Positions 1 to 8,081 of a stretch of 64,000 bases of DNA are shown piece by piece; position 1 is the stretch's first letter; every line of letters starts with the position of its first letter. The notes beneath the pieces were generated by a model. The model was not told where the DNA came from. It searched no databases and was given only the letters and a program-made list of their open reading frames with translations. The translations under genes were made by a program, and so were the position numbers. Origin of the DNA: Lachnospiraceae bacterium (GTDB lineage Bacteria; Bacillota; Clostridia; Lachnospirales; Lachnospiraceae); NCBI GenBank assembly GCA_015057035.1, contig SVFC01000009.1:18984-82983 (forward strand). The letters are read 5' to 3'.

Positions 1-103
1 GACACAGTTAGAGGATATCAAGATGGATAAGACTGGTTTGTTTACATCCTTAAAAGCAAACTCAGTTACCACATTTATTATTGAAGGAGTAACACTGGAG
101 TAA
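1..103 (+). CDS. C-terminal tail of a probable secreted glycoside hydrolase (partial)
   Basis: Only the last 33 codons are present, read in the frame starting at base 2 and ending at the TAA at 101-103. The tail ends in a motif like S-L-K-A-N-S-V-T-T-F-I-I. This resembles the final beta-strand of the C-terminal beta-sandwich in GH30, GH39 and related glycosidases, where LPA-x-S-x-T-T-F-V is common. The DUF2809 gene starts 7 bases downstream, so the two may share a transcript. The family call is an inference from a very short segment; any extracellular enzyme with a similar beta-sandwich tail would fit. Confidence 0.4.
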   Translation, partial: TQLEDIKMDKTGLFTSLKANSVTTFIIEGVTLE

Positions 104-110
104 ATTTACG

Positions 111-515
111 ATGAACAAAAGACTATTTTATATCATTGCCACAATCATTCTCATAGTAGTCGAAGTGTTGATTGCCTTATTCGTCCATGATAAGTTCGTT
201 CGTCCTTATGTGGGAGATGTGTTGGTGGTCGTTGTGATATATACCTTCATACGTTGCTTTATTCCAGAAAAAATCAAGCTTTTACCGTTATATGTATTTA
301 TTTTTGCGGCAGGAGTAGAGCTGTTACAGTACATTCAAATTGTAAAAATCCTTGGATTACAGAACAATCCATTTTTTGCTACACTGATAGGAACAACCTT
401 TGATGTAAAAGATATTGTATGCTATGGCGTTGGTTGTATTCTATTAGGAGGTTATGAAGTGTGGAACTTTCAAAGAGAAAAGACTATTCAAAAGCAAGAA
501 ATGAGGAGTAAATAG
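111..515 (+). CDS. DUF2809 family membrane protein
   Basis: The 134-residue protein has about four hydrophobic segments (roughly residues 7-25, 36-48, 58-72 and 103-117). It carries the features I associate with DUF2809: R-P-Y-V-G-D-V-L-V-V-V after the first helix, an F-A-A-G-V-E-L-L-Q segment, and G-T-T-F-D-V-K-D-I near residue 94. The function of the family is unknown, and it is predicted to sit in the cytoplasmic membrane. The gene follows the partial glycosidase by 7 bases and is followed after 1 base by the receiver gene, so the three could be co-transcribed. The ATG at 111 gives a normal family length, although I see no strong ribosome-binding site because the region upstream is coding. 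Confidence 0.8.
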   Translation: MNKRLFYIIATIILIVVEVLIALFVHDKFVRPYVGDVLVVVVIYTFIRCFIPEKIKLLPLYVFIFAAGVELLQYIQIVKILGLQNNPFFATLIGTTFDVKDIVCYGVGCILLGGYEVWNFQREKTIQKQEMRSK

Positions 516-516
516 C

Positions 517-918
517 ATGAAGATTACTAGAGTTCTTAATATTGAGGACACTATCAGCAAGCATGTGAATATCTGTCGTTCATTGGGCAAATGCGGAATC
601 ACAGGAAACATCATCGACCATACCACCACGGCGTTGGATGGCCTTGCGATGATTGAGAAGGCAATTAAGGAAGAAAAACCATATGATTTATTGGTCCTGG
701 ATATGTATTTTCCTATGGCGCCAAGAGAGCGTATGACACAGTCGGGACTATATGTGTTAGAGGAACTGAAGAATAAAAATATCAATATTCCGGTTATTAT
801 CTGTTCCTCGGTCAGCCTTTGTATTCCAGACGTGGTGGGGTGTATTCACTACAATGAATGGTATGGGGATTTGGATGGCGATATGCGGGAAATGATAGAG
901 CGTGTTAAAGGAATGTAA
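517..918 (+). CDS. Divergent CheY-like receiver-domain protein
   Basis: This 133-residue single-domain protein has the outline of a response-regulator receiver. The acidic pair E10-D11 follows beta-1, D62 sits in the hydrophobic beta-3 (D-L-L-V-L-D) as the likely phosphoryl acceptor, and S98 occupies the usual Thr/Ser position after beta-4 (V-I-I-C-S-S). The near-invariant Lys after beta-5 is missing: the strand V-V-G-C-I is followed by H-Y-N-E-W. Phosphoryl chemistry or switching may therefore differ from CheY. No output domain or partner kinase is adjacent. An AGGAG-type site inside the end of the DUF2809 gene precedes the ATG and suggests translational coupling. The fold is fairly clear; the role is unknown. 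Confidence 0.7.
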   Translation: MKITRVLNIEDTISKHVNICRSLGKCGITGNIIDHTTTALDGLAMIEKAIKEEKPYDLLVLDMYFPMAPRERMTQSGLYVLEELKNKNINIPVIICSSVSLCIPDVVGCIHYNEWYGDLDGDMREMIERVKGM

Positions 919-961
919 TACCTCGATGGATAAAATTTCTATATGCACCAAAAGTCATATA

Positions 962-990
962 TTGCAATTAAAAATAATAGCATATATAAT
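962..990 (+). promoter_or_regulatory. Housekeeping-type promoter for rubrerythrin
   Basis: TTGCAA at 962-967 and a perfect TATAAT at 985-990 are separated by 17 bases, about 54 bases before the rubrerythrin start. This is a near-consensus sigma-A promoter. Confidence 0.7.
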
Positions 991-1043
991 TAACTTGTGT
1001 TCAAAATTTGATTAAAATACCAATTTTTATGGAGGTTAAAAAG

Positions 1044-1583
1044 ATGGCAAACAAATATGCAGGAACAAAAACAGAGAAAAACTTATGGGAGGCATTTGCT
1101 GGCGAATCACAGGCTAGAAATAAATATACTTATTTCGCATCTGTAGCTAAAAAGGCTGGTTACGAACAGATTGCAGCATTATTCTTACAGACAGCTGAAA
1201 ATGAAAAAGAGCATGCAAAATTATGGTTCAAAGCTCTTGGCGAACTTGGTGATACAGCAACAAACTTACTTCATGCAGCAGAAGGTGAAAACGCTGAATG
1301 GACAGATATGTATGAAAGAATGGCGAAAGATGCTGAAGAAGAAGGATTTACAGAACTTGCAGCACAGTTTAGAGGTGTAGCAGCAATCGAAAAGATGCAT
1401 GAAGAAAGATATCGTGCATTACTTCATAACGTTGAGGCTATGGAAGTATTCAAGAAGAGTGGTGTAACAATATGGGAATGCCGCAATTGTGGTCACGTAG
1501 TAGTTGGTCTTGAAGCACCAACTGTTTGTCCAGTATGTAATCATCCACAGGCGTATTTTGAAGTAAGAAAAGAAAACTACTAA
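1044..1583 (+). CDS. rbr: Rubrerythrin
   Basis: This 179-residue cytoplasmic non-haem iron protein reduces hydrogen peroxide in anaerobes. The N-terminal ferritin-like four-helix domain carries the [11 protein letters not shown] and E-N-E-K-E-H-A-K ligand motifs and the later E-K-M-H-E-E-R-Y motif of the di-iron site. The C-terminal rubredoxin-like domain has two CxxC pairs (C-R-N-C-G-H and C-P-V-C-N). The ATG at 1044 is preferred over an in-frame upstream start because GGAGG lies about 8 bases before it and rubrerythrins normally begin at this point. The gene is monocistronic, with its own promoter and a strong terminator, as expected for an oxidative-stress gene. Confidence 0.95.
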   Translation: MANKYAGTKTEKNLWEAFAGESQARNKYTYFASVAKKAGYEQIAALFLQTAENEKEHAKLWFKALGELGDTATNLLHAAEGENAEWTDMYERMAKDAEEEGFTELAAQFRGVAAIEKMHEERYRALLHNVEAMEVFKKSGVTIWECRNCGHVVVGLEAPTVCPVCNHPQAYFEVRKENY

Positions 1584-1590
1584 GATTTAG

Positions 1591-1625
1591 AAAAAGCCAT
1601 GGAAGACTCTCTTCCATGGCTTTTT
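1591..1625 (+). terminator. Rho-independent terminator after rubrerythrin
   Basis: A perfect 15-bp stem (1591-1605 with 1611-1625) encloses a 5-base loop. Its A/T flanks give an A tract upstream and a T tract downstream, so it could work in both directions. Confidence 0.9.
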
Positions 1626-1650
1626 CATAATAGAGCAGGAGGAAAGGGAA

Positions 1651-1992
1651 ATGCCATTTATTGATTCAAAAATTACATTACCAGTATCACAGGAGAAGAG
1701 AGAGGTTCTAAAGTCCGAATTAGGAAAAGCCGTATCATTGCTTAGCAAACCAGAGAGTTTTCTAATGGTAGGATTTGAGGACAATTATGACTTGTATATG
1801 GGTGGTAGAAAGCTTGATAAAGGTGCTTATGTTGCCGTAAGTCTCTTCGGTAATGCATCTAAATCCGCATACGAGAACATGACAGCTGCAATTTGTCAGT
1901 TGTATGAAAAAGAACTTGGAATTCCAGGCAGTGCAGTGTATGTGACTTATCACGGTGTGAGTGACTGGGGTTGGAATGGACAGAATTTCTAA
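1651..1992 (+). CDS. MIF/tautomerase-superfamily protein
   Basis: The 113-residue protein has the length and pattern of macrophage migration inhibitory factor homologues (phenylpyruvate tautomerase type). The N-terminal M-P-F-I would expose the catalytic proline after methionine removal. The segment F-L-M-V-G-F-E-D matches the family pattern of beta-strand 2, and the C-terminal half has the expected W-G-W-N-G. Family members form trimers. The physiological role of bacterial homologues is not established. GGAGG precedes the ATG at normal spacing. The gene stands alone between two terminators and runs convergent to exonuclease III. Confidence 0.85.
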   Translation: MPFIDSKITLPVSQEKREVLKSELGKAVSLLSKPESFLMVGFEDNYDLYMGGRKLDKGAYVAVSLFGNASKSAYENMTAAICQLYEKELGIPGSAVYVTYHGVSDWGWNGQNF

Positions 1993-2025
1993 ACGAAGAA
2001 ATGGAATAGTATAATTATATAAAAT

Positions 2026-2057
2026 AGGCTGTGCAACATAAAAACGTTGCACAGCCT
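2026..2057. terminator. Bidirectional terminator between convergent genes
   Basis: A perfect 12-bp stem (2026-2037 with 2046-2057) lies between the ends of the MIF gene and the exonuclease III gene. It is A-rich on the left and T-rich on the right, so it can serve both strands. Confidence 0.85.
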
Positions 2058-2065
2058 GTTATATT

Positions 2066-2821
2066 TTAATGTTTCGTCACTAGTTCCACTGGACAGTGGT
2101 CGGATCCAAGAACGGATGTGTGAATCTTTGCATCCACAAGCATCTCATCCATGGACGAAGAAGTAATAAAATAGTCAATTCTCCATCCAGCGTTCTTTTC
2201 GCGAGCCTGGAAGCGGTAAGACCACCAGGAGTAAATCTGTTCCATATCAGGGTAGAAGTGACGGAAGGTGTCTGTAAATCCGCTTGCTAAGAGAACAGTC
2301 ATTTTCTCACGTTCTTCATCTGTAAAACCAGCGTTCATACGATTGGTCTTAGGATTCTTCAAGTCGATTTCCTTATGGGCTACATTCAGGTCTCCACAGA
2401 GGATCACAGGCTTCTTAGTATCTAATTCTAATAGATACGCACGAAATGCATCTTCCCAGGTCATACGGTATGGAAGACGGGCCAATTCATTCTGAGAATT
2501 AGGAGTGTAACAGGTCACCATATAGAACTCAGGATATTCTAATGTGATTACACGTCCTTCGTGGTCATGTTCTTCAATACCAATTCCATAAGCCACAGAC
2601 AGTGGTTCGTGCTTAGTGAAAATGGCTGTGCCAGAATAGCCCTTTTTCTCAGCGTAGTTCCAATACTGATGATAACCAGGCAAATCCAAATCAATCTGTC
2701 CTTCTTGTAGTTTTGTTTCCTGTAAACAGAAGAAGTCTGCGTCCATTTCTTTAAAATAATCTAAGAATCCCTTCTGTACACAGGCACGAAGTCCATTTAC
2801 ATTCCAAGAGATAAATTTCAT
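2066..2821 (-). CDS. exoA: Exodeoxyribonuclease III / AP endonuclease
   Basis: The 251-residue Mg-dependent nuclease of the EEP superfamily cuts at abasic sites and degrades 3' ends in base-excision repair. Visible motifs are S-W-N-V-N-G-L-R-A at the start, L-Q-E-T-K with the metal-binding Glu, G-D-L-N-V-A-H catalytic residues, W-R-I-D-Y-F near the end and the final G-S-D-H-C-P-V with the catalytic Asp-His. Length matches the family. The gene is transcribed alone on the minus strand and ends at the shared terminator at 2026-2057. Confidence 0.95.
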   Translation of the reverse strand: MKFISWNVNGLRACVQKGFLDYFKEMDADFFCLQETKLQEGQIDLDLPGYHQYWNYAEKKGYSGTAIFTKHEPLSVAYGIGIEEHDHEGRVITLEYPEFYMVTCYTPNSQNELARLPYRMTWEDAFRAYLLELDTKKPVILCGDLNVAHKEIDLKNPKTNRMNAGFTDEEREKMTVLLASGFTDTFRHFYPDMEQIYSWWSYRFQAREKNAGWRIDYFITSSSMDEMLVDAKIHTSVLGSDHCPVELVTKH

Positions 2822-2945
2822 AATTAAAATACTCCATTTCTAAAAATATAGTGATGGTGTAGAACAACCATATTTATATAATAAAAAGAAATAAGCATAT
2901 ATTCAACTACAAAATGTTACCATGCATTTGAAAGATGACATGAAC

Positions 2946-4799
2946 CTACAATTTTTCTACCACAAAATTATCGCCAAAGATGTAAATGTATTCGTCAATA
3001 ATGACAGCACGTATATAATCGTGGTTGCCTGTGACTGGAGCCTTTACAACTTCGATTAAGTTATATCCATCAAATTGTAATAATACATAGCAGTCCTCGT
3101 AAGACCCATTTTCATCCCGGTGCGAATAACCTAATCCTAAGCGCATATTTTTTCGGTCGATAAGATAAGACTTGTATTCTTCAGAAAACTCACATCGTGG
3201 AACTTCATAACTGCAAATGGATTCTACTACAGTATCGGTTTCAGCATAGATTTCAATTTTTAATGTATTCCAGTCTTCGCCATAACCGATGCCAAGGAGT
3301 ACATCGCCAAAGTTTACAAGGGAACTAGAAAATCCTTCAATCGTTCCAGTATCTTTGTAAGTGATGTTATCTAAATCTGACAGGTCAAAGAAATATACTG
3401 GATCGTGAAGCTCTACAACAGTAGTATATGCAGTACATACATAAGCGGCAGTTCCGTCATAGCGTACAGAACGAACGGTTTCTCCCTCTGGTGCAAAATT
3501 TTCTACAGAAGCAACCACTTTCCAATTGTCAAGGCTGATACAGTAGAGGCTGGCATTGCGGTTGGTGGTAGTAGTTACTACTCGGAGAATACCTTCATAT
3601 TCGTCCATGCTGTACTGATTAAGAATCTCGCCTTCAACGGAAACCATTCCTAATGGTTCGAACGTGTCGCCGCTATAAGATAAAGCTGATATTTCTGTCA
3701 TGCGTTTAAATACTGCGCGATTAGGGTCATTGGTGTCTGCAACTGGAGTGTTATATTCTCTAGAAGCATATATGTTATTTTTAGATACATACACCTCATT
3801 AGAGTAGGAGAGGAATGCTCCAGTAGATTTTGCTTCTAAAGTAGAAACATCCACCTTGCACACTATGGTATAAGCCATATTGGTTAATTTTTCCGGAGCA
3901 ACAATGTTGCTAGCATCAATGGTCTGCATATGGCTCTCAGTTCCGTATTCCGGAATAAAAGTAGTTGGATCATCAAAATCAATCTGATTTTTGTAAATTC
4001 TATAATTAGACATTACTAATAGTTCATCACCAATCATTCTGGCGGACAGATAAGTGCCAGAGAGATATGTTCTGGCGGTTTCTGTCATATTTTCAGGGTC
4101 ACTGACATCGATGCTGATTAGAACCACCTTGATGTCCTTAAGATATGAGTTATAGGCGGTGGAAACTAATGTCAGGGTTTTATAATCTGGTGATAAGAAG
4201 ATTTCCCAATTGTTTTCGTATCTTTTCAATGAATATCCATAAGCCTCTTTTACGGAGAAGGAGCCAACTGCTTTAGAGTTTTCCCCTTCAATAGAAAATG
4301 CAATGATATGTTCATCGCGAATATAGAAGATATGACTGTCGCTTCGTTTGAAACGGTCTCCTTCAATAACTCCAGCCACCTGGTTGTCGGTCACGTCAAT
4401 ATCCCCAGGGGCTTCAGAGCCTGCCTGCGAATTGTTCGTAATTTCTGTACCCATAGGTGCAAAATCTGCGTCTCCCATTAGGTCTCCATTGTTACCAAAG
4501 TCCAGAGAGATTTCCCCCTTAGAATTTTTGCTTATTGGCAAATAGGATAATAAAAACTTTTCCAACGGATTTTTATACATTGGTGGAGTATAGTTTAATA
4601 TGTTCATTTTCTGAATGACAGAATAGTATTCGCTGGATGCGTACCGTTCTACATTCGGTGGAGTAGTATCATAAGGAATCAGGGATAATCCCAGTACTAT
4701 AAGAATGCCAACAATGGCGCTTCCAATGGTGGTTTCCTGAAAACGCTTCTTGGTTGCTTTTTTCAAAATGCTTCTTGTGCGTTCTTTATATGTCTTCAT
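2946..4799 (-). CDS. Membrane-anchored beta-propeller domain protein
   Basis: The 617-residue protein begins with a basic cytoplasmic stretch (about residues 1-22), then one membrane segment (about 24-42), then a large extracytoplasmic region. This region looks like the secreted C-terminal beta-propeller family (PF09826/COG4880): repeated strands ending in patterns such as D-V-S-D-P-E-N, I-R-D-E-H-I-I-A-F and a final Y-I-Y-I-F-G-D-N. The start codon overlaps the last 14 bases of the ECF sigma gene, so translation is probably coupled. That places this protein where an anti-sigma or sensor protein usually sits. It has no recognisable anti-sigma domain, so a regulatory role is an inference. It may instead be an envelope protein controlled by the sigma factor. 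Confidence 0.7.
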   Translation of the reverse strand: MKTYKERTRSILKKATKKRFQETTIGSAIVGILIVLGLSLIPYDTTPPNVERYASSEYYSVIQKMNILNYTPPMYKNPLEKFLLSYLPISKNSKGEISLDFGNNGDLMGDADFAPMGTEITNNSQAGSEAPGDIDVTDNQVAGVIEGDRFKRSDSHIFYIRDEHIIAFSIEGENSKAVGSFSVKEAYGYSLKRYENNWEIFLSPDYKTLTLVSTAYNSYLKDIKVVLISIDVSDPENMTETARTYLSGTYLSARMIGDELLVMSNYRIYKNQIDFDDPTTFIPEYGTESHMQTIDASNIVAPEKLTNMAYTIVCKVDVSTLEAKSTGAFLSYSNEVYVSKNNIYASREYNTPVADTNDPNRAVFKRMTEISALSYSGDTFEPLGMVSVEGEILNQYSMDEYEGILRVVTTTTNRNASLYCISLDNWKVVASVENFAPEGETVRSVRYDGTAAYVCTAYTTVVELHDPVYFFDLSDLDNITYKDTGTIEGFSSSLVNFGDVLLGIGYGEDWNTLKIEIYAETDTVVESICSYEVPRCEFSEEYKSYLIDRKNMRLGLGYSHRDENGSYEDCYVLLQFDGYNLIEVVKAPVTGNHDYIRAVIIDEYIYIFGDNFVVEKL

Positions 4800-5337
4800 G
4801 CGTAATTCCCTCCTTGATTAGAATTTCTTTTAAGGCGACTTTTGCGCGGGATAGAAGATTATAAACCTGTTTTTTGTTCTTTTTCATGATTCGGCATACT
4901 TCTTCCAAGGAAAAGCCTTCAATGTAGTTTAAGTAGAGGACGTCACGGTATTGTGGTGTCAATTCCTCCAGACAGCGATATATCATGCGATTTCTATCCT
5001 GTTTCATAACGGAATCTTCCAGGTTGGTTTCTGCTAGGATTTCGTCAAAATCTCCTAAGGGGAGAGTTTTTATACGCCGGCGGATATAGTCAATGGACTT
5101 GTTGCGGGCGACTTTATATAGATAGGCATGAAAATGAGATTCGTCGCTAAAGCGCTTTCGACGGACAATGAGAGTTGCAAAGGTTTCTTCCATGATATCC
5201 TCTGCAGCTGCGGAGTCACGCAGATAGCAATAAGCATAACGAATTAAGGCATCACTGTATGTACGGACGAGAGCGTCCAAGGCGGATTTGTCACCTTGTA
5301 GGTAACGTTGATAGTCATATAAACCGGTATATGGCAT
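4786..5337 (-). CDS. ECF-type RNA polymerase sigma factor
   Basis: The 183-residue sigma-70-family protein contains region 2 (A-Y-C-Y-L-R-D-S-A-A-A-E-D-I-M-E-E-T-F) and region 4 with a helix-turn-helix (L-T-P-Q-Y-R-D-V-L-Y-L through G-F-S-L-E-E-V-C-R-I-M). I chose the ATG at 5337, not the more upstream in-frame start, because AGGAGAGG lies 8-9 bases before it and the extra residues have no family counterpart. The following gene encodes a membrane beta-propeller and overlaps by 14 bases. ECF factors commonly answer envelope signals through a co-transcribed membrane partner, and that is the likely arrangement here. Confidence 0.88.
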   Translation of the reverse strand: MPYTGLYDYQRYLQGDKSALDALVRTYSDALIRYAYCYLRDSAAAEDIMEETFATLIVRRKRFSDESHFHAYLYKVARNKSIDYIRRRIKTLPLGDFDEILAETNLEDSVMKQDRNRMIYRCLEELTPQYRDVLYLNYIEGFSLEEVCRIMKKNKKQVYNLLSRAKVALKEILIKEGITHEDI

Positions 5338-5408
5338 GGTTTTCACCTCTCCTTCTACCTCTATAACGCGCAAACGAATAGAATTACTCACTAAAAAATG
5401 GAAAAAGT

Positions 5409-5429
5409 AAGAAAACCTTAAGGTTTCTT
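5409..5429. repeat. Imperfect palindrome in the divergent sigma/zinc-ribbon intergenic region
   Basis: AAGAAAACC-TTAA-GGTTTCTT is a palindrome centred on CCTTAAGG with a one-base asymmetry. It lies between the divergently transcribed ECF sigma gene and the zinc-ribbon gene. It could be an operator or a hairpin in either leader. Confidence 0.5.
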
Positions 5430-5492
5430 ATCTTGTCATACTACCATAAGAAAAGTATAATGTGATTATATCATTAAAAGGAGACGAAAACT

Positions 5493-5933
5493 ATGAGAAG
5501 TATTAAACCAGGTAGAGGCCCATCTATGATGAGCGGGGTAATGGGCATTTTTGTGGTGTTATTCGCTGTATTCTGGACCATTGCAGCAGCAAGCATGGGC
5601 GGTGGCTTTATGGTGCCTTTTGGGTTGATTTTTATAGGCATTGGGATTGCGCAGGTAATATACAATTTTAAGAATGCAACAAGTAAGAACCGTTATTCTG
5701 CATTTGATATTACAGATGGCAACGAAGAACCAGATCCATTAAATCAGAGATATGGACAGTCCTATGATCAGAACGATTACAGCGAACCATATCAGGGATA
5801 TAATCAGGGTTATGATGCTTTTGGTCGTCCAGATACAGAGGATGAAAATGAAAGTTCCTTCTGTCCGTATTGTGGAACGCCAGTAGAAGGAGATTTTGAA
5901 TATTGTCATAAGTGCGGTAAAAAACTTCCATAG
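5493..5933 (+). CDS. Membrane protein with C-terminal zinc ribbon
   Basis: The 146-residue protein has two adjacent hydrophobic segments (about residues 15-35 and 40-57). A hydrophilic Tyr/Gln/Asp-rich linker follows (about 85-125), then a C-terminal double CxxC zinc ribbon (C-P-Y-C-G-T and C-H-K-C-G-K). No enzymatic motif is visible. Small Clostridial membrane proteins with this ribbon are common and uncharacterised. AAGGAG lies before the ATG. It is divergent from the ECF sigma operon and has its own terminator, whose stem overlaps the stop codon. Confidence 0.75.
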   Translation: MRSIKPGRGPSMMSGVMGIFVVLFAVFWTIAAASMGGGFMVPFGLIFIGIGIAQVIYNFKNATSKNRYSAFDITDGNEEPDPLNQRYGQSYDQNDYSEPYQGYNQGYDAFGRPDTEDENESSFCPYCGTPVEGDFEYCHKCGKKLP

Positions 5934-5950
5934 TAGTATGGAAGTTTTTT
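5919..5950 (+). terminator. Terminator overlapping the stop codon of the zinc-ribbon gene
   Basis: A stem AAAACTTCCATA / TATGGAAGTTTT with a very short loop is followed by a T run. The TAG stop (5931-5933) lies at the hairpin apex. Confidence 0.8.
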
Positions 5951-5990
5951 GTTTTAGAAGTAAGCGAAATATACAAGTTGTCTGGATGAC

Positions 5991-6019
5991 TTTACAAGTG
6001 CTAGAATTTTACCTATAAG
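5991..6019 (+). promoter_or_regulatory. Promoter for the GH43 gene
   Basis: TTTACA (5991-5996) and TATAAG (6014-6019) are separated by 17 bases, 27 bases before the GH43 start codon. Confidence 0.6.
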
Positions 6020-6045
6020 GACAATAGGAATTTTAGGAGGAATCT

Positions 6046-8055
6046 ATGAGAAAGAGTTTTAGAGTATTATGTTCTCTGATGTTGGCACTTGTGATGATGA
6101 TAAGTGCTACAACTGTTTTTAAGGCAGATACCACCACAAAGGATGATGTATCTGTAGAGATTACCACTGACAAGGAATCTTATAGTGCAGGAGAAGAGAT
6201 TCAAGTTACGGTTGTGGTAACGAATAATTCCAAGGAAGAATTAACAGATGTGAATGTTCGTGTAAACTGGCCAGAAGGTATGACTTTTGCAAAAGTAGAA
6301 GACAAGGTACTGGTAATTGATGCCCTTGCAGCAGGTGCTAGTCAGACTTATGAGGTACAGGGAGTTAAGGCTTCATCCAATCTGCCATTTATCATTCTGA
6401 TTGCTGTGATTATTATTGCATTATTGATTGTGTTTGTAATTGGTGTAATCAAAAACAATAAGAATAAAAAAGCGGCTGCAGCTGCAACAACTCTTGTGGT
6501 AGCGATGTTGATTACATTACTGCCAACAACAATTGCGGAAGCTGGTGTTACTATTAACGCACAGAAGACGGTAACCATTGGTGGTACAGAGGTTGCTATT
6601 AGCGCAACAGTTACATATAGCCAGTATTATATGGGTCGATTAGGTCGTGTTACGGTTCATGACCCAAGTGTAGTATATGACCCAGAGACAGATATGTATT
6701 ATATTTTTGGTTCTCATATGGCATGGGCGAAATCAAAAGATTTAATTAACTGGACTTCTTTCAAAAATAATATTAATACCGATTATAGAACTATTTTTGC
6801 AGAACCAGCCAGCTGGGCGGCAAAAGGCAGCAGTAGTTATAACGTATCCGGAAACATGTGGGCACCAGATGTAATCTATAATGAAAAACTAGGCAAATGG
6901 TGTATGTACATGAGTATCAATGGTGATTTCTGGTACTCCTCCATTGTGCTTTTAACAGCAGACAAGATTGACGGAGACTGGACCTATGTGGGACCTGTGG
7001 TTTATTCTGGATTCCAGAACAAAGCAGAAGCAGAAGAAACAGACTTCTATGATGTATACACAGGAACAGATTTTCCTAAGAGATATACAGAAGAAGCCTT
7101 CGGTAATCGTACCTATGGTATGAATGCCATCGACCCATGCGTATTCTATGATGAGGATGGAAAACTGTGGATGGCATATGGTTCCTGGTTTGGTGGTATC
7201 TATATGATTGAATTAGATCCAGAAACAGGTATGAGATTAAAATCCCACACCTATGAAACAGTAGAACACCAGTCTGACGAATACCAAGGTATCAAGATTG
7301 CAGGCGGTGATTGTGTATCTGGTGAAGGTGCATATATTGAATATGTAGACGGATATTATTATTTATACCTTTCTTATGGTGGATTGGCATCGGATGGTGG
7401 ATATAATATGAGACTTTTCCGTTCGGAAAATATAACAGGTCCATATACAGATTTGTCTGGAGACAAAGCCATTGCAGAATATAACATTGATAATATCAAT
7501 GGAAGCGTAGGTGTTCGTGTAATGGGCAACTATCTGTGGGATTTCACCAAGTCTGGACAGATTGCTCAGGGCCATAACTCGGTATATTCTGATGAAAATG
7601 GAACTTATGTGATTTATCATACAAGATTTACTAACCAGGGTGAAGGTCATTCTGTTCGTGTACATCAGCAATTCCAGAATGAAGATGGATGGTTAGTAAC
7701 AGCTCCATTTGATTATGCTGGTGAAAGCCTTGCTTTTGTGGAAAAGGAAGATGTTGTAGGAGATTACAAGGTAATTCAGCACAAACTGAAAATCTACTAT
7801 GCAGGAAAGAACTGTAATGAGCCAGTCGGAATTACTTTAAAAGAAGATGGAACAGTAACTGGTGAATTAAAAGGTACATGGAAATTCTCCGACAAATTGG
7901 GTGCTCCATATGTCACAATGGTTATTGACGATGTGGAATATAATGGTGTATTCTTAAAACAACGAAGAGATAATGCAACGGATATGGTTATGACCTTTAC
8001 CATCCTTGGTGATAATGAAATCAATGTATGGGGTTATAAACCTGTTGCAGAATAA
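6046..8055 (+). CDS. GH43-family arabinanase with signal peptide, CARDB/DUF11-like domain and internal membrane hairpin
   Basis: The 669-residue protein has a signal peptide (1-27), a small beta-sandwich like CARDB/DUF11 (about 35-105), a membrane segment (about 113-136), a short basic patch K-N-N-K-N-K-K, and a second hydrophobic segment (about 147-163) ending in an A-E-A cleavage-like site. The GH43 five-bladed catalytic domain begins near 195. Catalytic candidates are D206 (V-H-D-P-S-V-V), D363 (A-I-D-P-C-V-F) and E427 (G-E-G-A-Y). A C-terminal beta-barrel domain as in endo-1,5-arabinanases follows (about 580-669). It most likely cleaves arabinan outside the cell. The topology would hold the enzyme at the membrane unless the second segment is cut. 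The subfamily call is by resemblance only. Confidence 0.85.
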   Translation: MRKSFRVLCSLMLALVMMISATTVFKADTTTKDDVSVEITTDKESYSAGEEIQVTVVVTNNSKEELTDVNVRVNWPEGMTFAKVEDKVLVIDALAAGASQTYEVQGVKASSNLPFIILIAVIIIALLIVFVIGVIKNNKNKKAAAAATTLVVAMLITLLPTTIAEAGVTINAQKTVTIGGTEVAISATVTYSQYYMGRLGRVTVHDPSVVYDPETDMYYIFGSHMAWAKSKDLINWTSFKNNINTDYRTIFAEPASWAAKGSSSYNVSGNMWAPDVIYNEKLGKWCMYMSINGDFWYSSIVLLTADKIDGDWTYVGPVVYSGFQNKAEAEETDFYDVYTGTDFPKRYTEEAFGNRTYGMNAIDPCVFYDEDGKLWMAYGSWFGGIYMIELDPETGMRLKSHTYETVEHQSDEYQGIKIAGGDCVSGEGAYIEYVDGYYYLYLSYGGLASDGGYNMRLFRSENITGPYTDLSGDKAIAEYNIDNINGSVGVRVMGNYLWDFTKSGQIAQGHNSVYSDENGTYVIYHTRFTNQGEGHSVRVHQQFQNEDGWLVTAPFDYAGESLAFVEKEDVVGDYKVIQHKLKIYYAGKNCNEPVGITLKEDGTVTGELKGTWKFSDKLGAPYVTMVIDDVEYNGVFLKQRRDNATDMVMTFTILGDNEINVWGYKPVAE

Positions 8056-8081
8056 GAATATACTTACGGAGGAGAGTAGTA

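Noticed and set aside
444..785. Minus-strand open frame overlapping the receiver gene
   Set aside because: It lies opposite a gene with clear receiver motifs, has low-complexity composition and no ribosome-binding site, so it is a shadow frame.
6346..6560. Frameshift or artificial fusion joining two genes inside the GH43 gene
   Set aside because: The reading frame is continuous with uniform codon use and no internal ribosome-binding site with a start near the second hydrophobic segment. A biological fusion is more likely, though reads should be checked.
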